A DNA stretch of 64,000 nucleotides from NCBI GenBank assembly GCA_011799875.1, contig CM022298.1:196592076-196656075 (forward strand), read 5' to 3'. The position numbers were made by a program, and so were the translations under genes. Shown here piece by piece: positions 55,721 through 64,000 of the stretch. The DNA is from Thinopyrum elongatum. Taxonomy: Eukaryota; Streptophyta; Magnoliopsida; Poales; Poaceae. The stretch's first letter is position 1. Each line of letters begins with the position of its first letter. Below the pieces are notes generated by a model that saw only the letters and a list, made by a program, of their open reading frames with translations, made no database searches and had not been told where the DNA came from.

Positions 55721-57010
55721 ATGGCCCGTGCTACCGTTCCCTTGAATTTTAATGCATTCCTAGAGAAAGCTAAGTTGAAAGATGATGGTAGCAACTACAC
55801 GGACTGGGTCCGTAACTTGAGGATTATCCTCATTGCTGCACAGAAGAATTATGTCCTTGATGCACCGCTGGGTGAAAGGCCTGCTGCAGGAGCAGATGCT
55901 GACGTTATGAACGTCTGGCAAGCTCGATCTGATGACTACTCGATAGTTCAGTGTGCCATGCTTTACGGCTTAGAATCGGGACTTCAAAGACATTTTGAAC
56001 GTCATGGAGCATATCAGATGTTCCAGGAGTTGAAGTTAATATTTCAAGCAAATGCCCGAGTTGAGAGATATGAAGTCTCCAACAAGTTCTATAGTTGCAA
56101 GATGGAGGAGAACAGTTCTGTCAGTGAACATATACTCAAAATGTCTGGGTATCATAACCACTTGACTCAGCTGGGAGTTAATCTTCCGGATGATAGTGTC
56201 ATTGACAGAGTTCTTCAATCACTGCCACCAAGCTATAAAGGCTTCGTGATGAACTATAATATGCAAGGGATGAACAAGACGATTCCCGAGCTCTTCGCAA
56301 TGCTAAAGGCTGCGGAGATAGAAATCAAGAAGGAGCATCAAGTGTTGATGGTTAACAAGACCACTAGTTTCAAGAAAAAGGGCAAAGGGAAGATGGGGAA
56401 CTTCAAGAAGAATAGCAAGCAAGTTGCTAATCCCGAGAAGAAGCCCAAGTCTGGACCTAAGCCTGAAACTGAGTGCTTCTACTGCAAAGGGACTGGTCAC
56501 TGGAAGCGGAACTGCCCCAAGTATTTGGCGGATAAGAAGGATGGCAAAGTGAAAGGTATATTTGATATACATGTTATTGATGTGTACCTTACTAATGCTC
56601 GTAGTAGCGCCTGGGTATTTGATACTGGTTCTGTTGCTCATATTTGCAACTCGAAACAGGGGTTATGGATTAAACGAAGATTGGCTAAGGACGAGGTGAC
56701 GATGCGCGTCGGAAATGGTTCCAAGGTCTATGTGATCGCCGTCGGCACGCTACCTCTACATCTACCTTCGGGATTAGTTTTAGACCTGAATAATTTTTAT
56801 TTGGTGCCAGCGTTGAGCATGAACATTATATCTGGATCTTGTTTGATGCGAGAGGGTTATTCATTTAAATCAGAGAATAATGGTTGTTCTATTTATATGA
56901 GTAATATCTTTTATGGTCATGCACCCTTGATGAGTGGTCTATTTTTGTTGAATCTCGATTGTAGTGATACACATATTCATAATATTGAAAGCCAAAAGAT
57001 GCAAAGTTAA
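55721..57010 (+). pseudogene. copia gag and protease
   Basis: Starts MARATVPLNFNAFLEKAKL at 55721; an in-frame ATG at 55676 exists but the family start is the later one. The capsid (UBN2-type) region spans about residues 1-200. A Lys-rich tract is followed by a CCHC zinc knuckle CFYCKGTGHWKRNC (56474-56515). The retropepsin-like protease has its catalytic DTG at 56621-56629 (WVFDTGSVAHIC). The frame then runs into a TAA at 57008-57010, because one base (apparently a G at 56991) has been added just before the integrase zinc-binding region. Gag and protease themselves are uninterrupted. Confidence 0.9.
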
Positions 57011-58457
57011 TAATGATAGTGCAACTTATTTGTGGCACTGCCGTTTAGGTCATATTGGTGTAAAGCGCATGAAGAAACTCCATACTGATGGGCTTTTGGA
57101 ATCACTTGATTATGACTCACTTGATGCTTGCGAACCATGCCTCATGGGCAAGATGACTAAGACTCCGTTCTCCAGAACAATGGAGCGAGCCACTGACTTA
57201 TTGGAAATAATACATACTGATGTATGCGGTCCGATGAGTGTTGAGGCTCGCGGCGGGTATCGTTATTTTCTGACCTTCACAGATGATTTAAGCAGATATG
57301 GGTATATCTACTTAATGAAACACAAGTCTGAAACGTTTGAAAAGTTCAAAGAATTTCAGAGTGAAGTGGAAAATCATTGTAACAAGAAAATAAAGTTTCT
57401 ACGATCTGATCGCGGAGGCGAATATTTGAGTTACGAGTTTGGTCTTCATTTGAAACAATGTGGAATAGTTTCGCAACTCACGCCATCTGGAACACCACAG
57501 CGTAATGGTGTGTCCGAACGTCGTAATCGTACTTTATTAGATATGGTGCGATCTATGATGTCTCTTACCGATTTACCACTATCGTTTTGGGGTTATGCAT
57601 TAGAGACAGCTGCATTCACGTTCAATAGGGCACCATCTAAATCCGTTGAGACGACACCGTATGAACTGTGGTTTGGCAAGAAACCTAAGCTGTCATTTCT
57701 TAAAGTTTGGGGTTGCGATGCTTATGTGAAAAAGCTTCAGCCTGATAAGCTCGAACCCAAATCAGAGAAGTGCGTCTTCATAGGATACCCAAAAGAAACT
57801 GTTGGGTACAACTTCTATCACAGATCCGAAGGCAAGATCTTTGTTGCTAAGAATGGATCCTTTCTAGAGAAGGAGTTTCTCTCGAAAGAAGTGAGTGGGA
57901 GGAAAGTAGAACTTGATGAGGTAATTCTACCTTCTCTCGAATTGGAGAATAGCTCATCACAGAAAATAGTTCCCGTGATGCCTACACCAATTAGTGAGGA
58001 AGCTAATGATGATGATCATGAAACTTCAGATCAAGTTACTACCGAACCTCGTAGGTCAACCAGAGTATGTTCCGCACCAGAGTGGTACGGTAATCCTGTT
58101 CTGGAAGTCATGTTACTAGACCATGACGAACCTACGAACTATGAGGAAGTGATGATAAGCCCAGATTCCGCGAAATGGTTTGAGGCCATGAAATCTGAGA
58201 TGGGATCCATGTATGAGAACAAAGTGTGGACTTTGGTTGACTTGCCCGATGATCGGCAAGCCATAGAGAATAAATGGATCTTTAAGAAGAAGACTGACGC
58301 TGATGGTAATGTTATTGTCTACAAAGCTCGACTTGTTGCAAAAGGTTTTCGACAAGTTCAAGGAGTTGACTATGATGAGACCTTCTCACCCGTAGCGATG
58401 CTTAAGTCTGTCCGAATCATGTTAGCAATTGCCGCATTTTATGATTATGAAATCTAG
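56991..58457 (+). pseudogene. copia integrase and N-terminal part of reverse transcriptase
   Basis: Continues in a new frame after the insertion. The GAG-pre-integrase/zinc-binding part has HCRLGHIGVKRMKKLH and CEPC. The integrase core has HTDVCGP (first Asp at 57219), FTDDLSRYGY (second) and SDRGGEY (Glu at 57420), so the DDE triad is present. It is followed by the chromodomain-free C-terminal part and the RT start (NKWIFKKKTDADG; KARLVAKGF). It ends at TAG 58455-58457, where related elements have a Trp codon before QMDVKTAFLNG. Confidence 0.9.
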
Positions 58458-59702
58458 CAAATGGACGTCAAAACTGCATTCCTTAATGGATTTCTTAAAG
58501 AAGAGTTGTATATGATGCAACCAGAAGGTTTTGTCGATCCTAAAGGTGCTAACAAAGTGTGCAAGCTCCAGCGATCCATTTATGGACTGGTGCAAGCCTC
58601 TCGGAGTTGGAATATACGCTTTGATAGTGTGATCAAAGCATATGGATTTATACAGACTTTTGGAGAAGCCTGTATTTACAAGAAAGTGAGTGGGAGCTCT
58701 GTAGCATTTCTAATATTATATGTGCATGACATATTGTTGATTGGAAATGATATAGAATTTCTGGATAGCATAAAAGGATACTTGAATAAGAATTTTTCGA
58801 TGAAATACCTCGGTGAAGCTGCTTATATATTGGGAATCAAGATCTATAGGGATAGATCGAGACGCTTAATAGGACTTTCACAAAGCACATACCTTGATAA
58901 AGTTTTGAAGAAGTTCAAAATGGATCAGTCAAAGAAAGGGTTCTTGCCTGTGTTGCAAGGTGTGAAGTTGAGTAAGACTCAATGCCCGACCACTGCAGAA
59001 GATAGAGAGAAAATGAAAGTCATTCCCTATACCTCAGCCATAGGTTCTATCATGTATGCTATGCTGTGTACCAGACCTGATGTGTGCCTTGCCATAAGTT
59101 TGGCAGGGAGGTACCAAAGTAATCCAGGAGTGGATCACTGGACAGCGGTCAAGAACATCCTGAAATACCTGAAAAGGACTAAGGATATGTTTCTCGTTTA
59201 TGGAGGTGACAAAGAGCTTGTCGTAAATGGTTACGTTGATGCTAGTTTTGACACTGATCCGGATGACTCTAAGTCACAAACCGGATACGTATTTATATTG
59301 AATGGTGGAGCTATTAGTTGGTGCAGTCCCAAGCAAAGCATCGTGGCGGGATCTACGTGTGAAGCGGAGTACATAGCTGCTTTGGAAGCAGCAAATGAAG
59401 GAGTCTGGATGAAGGAGTTCATATCCGATCTAGGTGTAATACCTAGTGCATCGGGTCCAATGAAAATCTTTTGTGACAATACTGGAGCAATTGCCTTAGC
59501 GAAGGAATCCAGATTTCACAAGAGAACCAAACACATCAAGAGACACTTCAACTCCATCCGCGATCAAGTCAAGGAGGGAGACATAGAGATTTGCAAAATA
59601 CATACGGATCTGAATGTTGCAGACCCGTTGACAAAGCCTCTTCCACAAGCAAAACATGATCAGCACCAAGACTCCATGGGTGTTAGAATCATTACTATGT
59701 AA
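58458..59702 (+). pseudogene. copia reverse transcriptase and RNase H
   Basis: Same frame as the preceding part, starting just after the nonsense codon. The RT first Asp is in MDVKTAFLNG. The active-site motif YVDD of this group reads YVHD (His codon CAT at 58725-58727), so one catalytic aspartate is lost. Family residue Lys in IYGLKQASR is Val here. RNase H follows, with YVDASFDTD, CEAEYIAALEA and FCDNTGAIALAK, and ends at TAA after MGVRIITM. Apart from the two substitutions the domain is intact. Confidence 0.9.
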
Positions 59703-59722
59703 TCTAGATTATTGACTCTAGT

Positions 59723-59735
59723 GCAAGTGGGAGAC
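59723..59735 (+). other. polypurine tract of the copia element
   Basis: GCAAGTGGGAGAC directly before the 3' LTR, the standard tract of the Angela/BARE group. Confidence 0.75.
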
Positions 59736-61475
59736 TGAAGGAAATATACCCTAGAGGCAATAATAAAGTTGTTATTTATATTTCCTTATATCATGATAAA
59801 TGTTTATTATTCATGCTAGAATTGTATTAACCGGAAACTTGATACATGTGTGAATACATAGACAAAACAAAGTGTCCCTAGTATGCCTCTACTTGACTAG
59901 CTCGTTAATCAAAGATGGTTAAGTTTCCTGACCATAGACATGTGTTGTCATTTGATGAATGGGATCACATCATTAGAAGAATGATGTGATGGACAAGACC
60001 CATCCGTTAGCTTAGCATAATGATCGTTAAGTTTTATTGATATTGCTTTCTTCATGACTTATACATATTCCTCTGACTATGAGATTATGCAACTCCCGAA
60101 TACCGGAGGAACACCTTGTGTGCTATCAAATGTCACAACGTAACTGGGTGATTATAAAGATGCTCTACAGGTGTCTTTGAAGGTTTTTGTTGGGTTGGCA
60201 TAGATCGAGATTAGGATTTGTCACTCCGAGTATCGGAGAGGTATCTCTGGGCCCTCTCGGTAATGCACATCATGATAAGCCTTGCAAGCAATGTGACTAA
60301 TGAGTTAGTTACGGGATGATGCATTATGGAACGAGTAAAGAGACTTGCCGGTAACGAGAATGAACTAGGTATGAAGATACCGACGATCGAATCTCGGGCA
60401 AGTAACATACCGATGACAAAGGGAATAACGTATGTTGTCATTACGGTTTGACCGATAAAGATCTTCGTAGAATATGTAGGAACCAATATGAGCATCCAGG
60501 TTATGCTATTGGTTATTGATCAGAGATATGTCTCGGTCATGTCTACATAGTTCTCAAACCCGTAGGGTCCGCACGCTTAACGTTCGATGACGATTTGTAT
60601 TATGAGTTATGTGTTTTTGGTGACCGAAGATTGTTCGGAGTCCCGGATGAGATCACGGAGATGATGAGGAGTATCGAAATGGTCAATAGGTAAAGATTGA
60701 TATATTGGAAGGTTATATTCGGAGACCGGAATGGTTCCGGAGAGGTTTGGGTAAATATCGAAGTACCGAGGGGTTACCGGAACCCCCCGGGGAAGTATTG
60801 GGCCTTATTGGGCCATAGGGGAGAGGAGGAGGCAGGCCACAGGAGGTGGCGCCCCCCCCCCATGGGAGTCCAAATTGGACAAGGGGAAGGGGGTGCGGCC
60901 CCCCTTTCCTTCTCCCTCTCCCTCTCTTTCCCTCTTCCCCCTCCGTTGGAAAGGAAGGGGGGCCGACTAGGACTAGGAGTCCTAGTGGGACTCCCCCCAC
61001 TTGGTGCGCCCCCTTGGGCCGGCCACCTCCCCTCTCCTCCTTTATATACGGGGGCAAGGGGGCACCCCAAAGCACATCAATTGTTCTTAGCCGTGTGCGG
61101 TGCCCCCTCCACAGTTTACTCCTCAGGTCATATTGTCGTAGTGCTTAGGCGAAGCCCTGTGCGGATCACATCACCATCACCGTCACCACGCCGTCGTGCT
61201 GACGAAACTCTCCCTCGACACTTTGCTAGATCAAGAGTTCGAGGGACGTCATCGAGCTGAACGTGTGCTGAACTCGGAGGTGCCGTACGTTCGGTACTTG
61301 ATCGGTTGGATCATGAAGACGTTCGACTACATCAACCGCGTTAACCTAACGCTTCCGCTTTCGGTCTACGAGGGTACGTGGACACACTCTCCCCCTCTCG
61401 TTGCTATGCATCTCCTAGATAGATCTTGCATGAGTGTAGGAATTTTTTTGAAATTGCATGCTACGTTACCCAACA
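59736..61475 (+). repeat. 3' LTR of the copia element
   Basis: 1740 bp, TGAAGGAAATATACCC to CCCAACA, same length and features as the 5' LTR, followed by the target duplication TGACC. Confidence 0.92.
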
Positions 61476-62761
61476 TGACCGACGACCTCTACGAGGACTG
61501 GCTGGACCGCATCGCCGAGCTTGTCAGCGCCGCTGAAGAAACCCCTGCACCGTCTTGCTCCCTGCCTCCCCCGCCACCTCTTGCGGGCGATGTGGCCCAC
61601 GATGTGCCTCCTCCACCTCCCAGGCAAGATGCCGCCCACGAGCCATGGTGTGAAGCTCCTCGGCGCGACCCGCCGCGCAGGGCGCCGGTGCGCGACGAAG
61701 AAAGCTTTCAAGTGGTGCAGCGGCCCCAAGGAGAGGCACGCGCGCTCCCAGCGTCGCCGCATCAAGATCGTGTGCTGCCCGAGGCGGCGGTGCGTGAGCG
61801 CCAAGACCAGGCTCCACCTCTGCGGCGGGCTCCCGTGAGCGCGGCGGGCTGCCGTGCGTTCACCCCGGAGCTGCGCCGCGTCGTCTGGCCTGGGAAGTTC
61901 AAGCCAGACCTGCCTCCACGCTATGACGGCACCCCCGACCCTGCCGAGTTCCTCCAGCTCTATGAGCTAAGCATCGAGGTAGCCAATGGCGACGAGAAGG
62001 TCATGGCAAAATGGTTTCCCATGGCCCTCAAGGATGGTGCGCACTCATGGCTCCTGAACCTCCCCACGGGATCGATCTCCTCATGGGATGAAATGCGAGA
62101 GCGTTTCATCGCCAACTTCCAAGGCACTCGTGACCGCGTCCCGGCTGCGGGTGACCTGCGGCGCATCAAGCAGCAGCCAGGGGAGACCTTGCACAAATAC
62201 ATCTAGTGCTTCACCAACGTTCGCCTCAAGATCCCCAAGGTGTCGGATGAGGCCATCATTTCGTCGTTCACTGATGGCGTCCGGGATGTCAAGATGAAGG
62301 CGGAGCTCGCCATACATGAGGACCTATGCTCGGCTCTGGAGATGTTCAACATGGCAACCAGATGCGCGAGGGCTGAGGAAGGTCGCCTCTCCCTCCTTGA
62401 GCTCCCAGAGGCCGATCCAGAGGACAAGAAGTCCAAGGCCAAGGACGTGAAGCGCAAAGGCCTGGCTGTGCTTGCGACCGAGCCAGAAATGAAGCGCGGC
62501 TGCGACCACCCCGAGTCTTCCAAGGGCAGCCGCCTGTTCTGCGTCTTCCACAACGTGCACAGCCACAACACCAATGACTGCCAAGAGCTCAGGGCCAACC
62601 GGGACGAGCGCCTTGGCCGCCGCCCTGAGCGCAACGACCGCGGCTACGGCCGTGGAGGAGGCCGAGGTGGGGGACGCTGGGACAACCGCGACCCCCGCCA
62701 GGACTGGCACGACCAGCCTCGTGAGGATCGCTGGCAGGGCCAGCCTCGCGAGGGCCCCTAG
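61476..62761 (+). pseudogene. gypsy gag, C-terminal part
   Basis: Resumes right after the copia 3' LTR. A proline-rich linker is followed by a retrotransposon gag domain (WFPMALKDGAHSWLLNLPTG at 62011-62070; MRERFIANFQGT), a TAG at 62204-62206 that interrupts LHKYI/CFTNVR, then SDEAIISSFTDGVRD, a modified zinc knuckle CVFHNVHSHNTNDC (62540-62581) and an Arg/Gly-rich tail (GRGGGRGGGRW) with QPRED repeats. A second TAG is at 62759-62761. Both stops lie where a CAG codon is likely. Reading continues in the same frame after each. Confidence 0.8.
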
Positions 62762-63657
62762 AGGGATCAGCCTCGTGAGGACCGTGCTCAGGGCAATGCA
62801 GGCCTTCCTCCACTGCCACCACCGCCAAGGAGGAACGACTATCGCCACCAAGATGATGGGGCCAGGGGATTCCAAGAGCCTCGTGCCATTGCTTGCATCC
62901 TAGGCAGTGCTCAGGCCCCCGCTTCCCATCGCATCTTCAAGCAGTTCGCTCGCGAGGTGAACGCAGCCCTCCCCAAGCTCGAGGTGTCGCGTCCGCTCAG
63001 GTGGTCCAAGTACGCTATCACCTTTGACTCTACAGACCAGCTCAAGTGCGTGGCCACTGCCGGCGAGCTCCCGATGCTCTGCTCACCCACCATCAGCAAC
63101 GTCCTCGTCACCAAGACGCTCATCGATGGCGGTGCGGGGCTCAATGTCCTCTCCGTCGAAGCATTCGACACGCTCCAGGTGTCGTACGACCAGCTTCGCC
63201 TACCAAGCCTTTCTCGGGGGTGACCGATGGCTCCACCATCCCCATCGGGCAGATCCGCCTCCCTGTCACCTTCGGCAAGCACGACAACTACCACACCGAG
63301 CTCATCAACTTCGACGTCGCCCACATTCGTCTCCCGTACAACGCCATCCTCGGATATCCAGCCCTAGCCAAGTTCATGGCCGCGACTCACCACGGCTACA
63401 ATGTCCTCAAGATGCCAGGAAGCGGCGGCATCATCACGGTCGCCTGCGACGAGAAGGATGCGGTGTGCTCCCTCGAGCGCGCCTACCAGGCTGCAGCGGT
63501 CGAGAACCCAGATGGCGAAGGCGCCGCCTACCCCCCTAAGGTCACCCCCAAGAAGAAGAAGCAGCTGCTCCGCCGAGGATCTCAGGAAGATGGGGCGTCC
63601 GACGATCGCGCCTCAGGCCTCGCGCCCACAGATGGGGCGCCTTCCCCTCTCTCATAG
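62762..63657 (+). pseudogene. gypsy aspartic protease region
   Basis: First in the gag frame: TLIDGGAGLNVLSVEAFD holds the protease active site (Asp codon 63125-63127; DGG in place of the usual DSG/DTG, a form seen in plant gypsy elements). The frame is lost near 63201-63210 (stop 63221-63223) and continues in another frame with GVTDGSTIPIGQIRLPVTFG and AHIRLPYNAILGYPALAKFM, both typical of the protease second half. It ends at TAG 63655-63657 after a Lys-rich linker. Confidence 0.8.
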
Positions 63658-64000
63658 GAAGGCGCGCCCGGTGCCCCTCTCAGGTTGGGCTCGGGGGCTC
63701 TCCTCTGGAGGGCCTCAGACCTGGCCAGCGTCACGAGGGAGGCATTCGGGCACCATCTGGAGGCGTGCTTCGACGCGCGCTTCCGCGAGAAGAGCGCAGG
63801 GCGCGGGGCGCCAGGCGCTCAGGAGTTCATCACCAAGGCGATTGAGGAGCTTCAGGAGGTGATGGCCATGCGAGGCGAGCGTCGCCCCGCTCCACCCGGC
63901 ACAGCTTCCTCCCTTGACGAGGGCAGCGAGCTGTGCGTCTGTGTCAATGTCCCAGGGCTCAACAGAGCCACGCCTCAGGAGCCCTTCTGGCCGTCCCGCG
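63658..64000 (+). pseudogene. gypsy linker towards reverse transcriptase (partial)
   Basis: Same frame as the protease second half, open to the end of the window (REAFGHHLEACFDARF; EFITKAIEELQEVMAMRGER). It is the charged linker before the reverse transcriptase, which lies outside the window. Confidence 0.6.

Larger units (their letters stand above)
52743..61475 (+). mobile_element. Ty1/copia retrotransposon, Angela/BARE/WIS group
   Basis: Complete 8.73-kb structure: 5' LTR 52743-54481, primer site 54483-54494, long untranslated leader, gag-protease-integrase-RT-RNase H, purine tract and 3' LTR 59736-61475. It is nested in the gag of a gypsy element. The two LTRs differ at about 30 positions by my count. 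Coding is broken by a frameshift at about 56991 and a nonsense codon at 58455-58457, and the RT active site is altered, so it cannot move by itself. Confidence 0.92.
51479..64000 (+). mobile_element. Ty3/gypsy LTR retrotransposon, runs off the window, split by a copia insertion
   Basis: 5' LTR 51479-52363, primer-site region, gag from 52436, interruption by the copia element (52743-61475), then the rest of gag, an aspartic protease and the start of the linker before reverse transcriptase. The pol part and 3' LTR lie outside. It carries several nonsense codons and frameshifts and is dead. The LTR start was chosen because homology to the DUF295 gene stops there and TGTCGGCGTTCTGGG resembles other grass gypsy LTR starts. 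Confidence 0.75.

Overview
The window is nuclear DNA of a large-genome grass, almost certainly a Triticeae species (wheat, Aegilops, rye or barley group). The evidence is an Angela/BARE/WIS-type copia element with about 1.74 kb LTRs, an LTR family that begins and ends with the common Triticeae motifs TGATACGTCTCC and TATACTTGTGGGTTATCA, CACTA transposon ends, Stowaway and Tourist MITEs, and F-box/DUF295 and F-box/FBD gene relics with plant GT-AG introns. No bacterial, organellar or CRISPR-like content was seen. The genome or species cannot be fixed from sequence alone.

Layout. 0-4.6 kb: copy A of a repeat family, then a strand-biased CT/CA-rich block built of two tandem ~0.95 kb units, each carrying a Stowaway MITE. 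5.1-7.5 kb: an F-box/LRR/FBD pseudogene with two frameshifts and two MITEs in its last intron. 8.6-9.3 kb: a small intact hypothetical gene with a TATA box. 9.5-10.3 kb: a 300-bp MITE and a long inverted repeat. 11-12.4 kb: an F-box-like/DUF295 gene on the minus strand with one homopolymer frameshift. 12.8-16.8 kb: diverged repeats and a possible first exon. 16.9-17.4 kb: an intact hypothetical gene. 17.6-19.66 kb: a tandemly duplicated 545-bp unit.

19.66-31.61 kb: a tandem LTR-internal-LTR-internal-LTR retroelement on the minus strand, flanked by one GGGAC target duplication. Each internal part has one long acidic reading frame of unknown function and no gag or pol. 31.6-33.1 kb: repeats ending in a CACTA terminus. 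33.8-34.9 kb: an LTR fragment of another element, cut by a second CACTA end at 34,889. 34.9-44.0 kb: a GGCC-rich subterminal repeat array and two related, decayed minus-strand units (B and C) full of short tandem repeats. 44.5-45.8 kb: a second CT/CA-rich block. 46.0-47.0 kb: three head-to-tail Helitron-like units. 48.0-48.4 kb: a Tourist-like MITE.

49.8-51.5 kb: a second DUF295 copy (plus strand, pseudogene) cut off by a Ty3/gypsy LTR at about 51,479. That gypsy element runs off the right end of the window, and its gag is split by a complete Angela/BARE-type copia element (52,743-61,475). The insertion order is therefore gene, then gypsy, then copia. All autonomous-type elements here are broken: the copia copy has a frameshift, a nonsense codon and a lost reverse transcriptase aspartate, and the gypsy copy has at least three nonsense codons and two frameshifts. 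Little in the window looks like working host coding sequence; the best candidates are the two small hypothetical genes.
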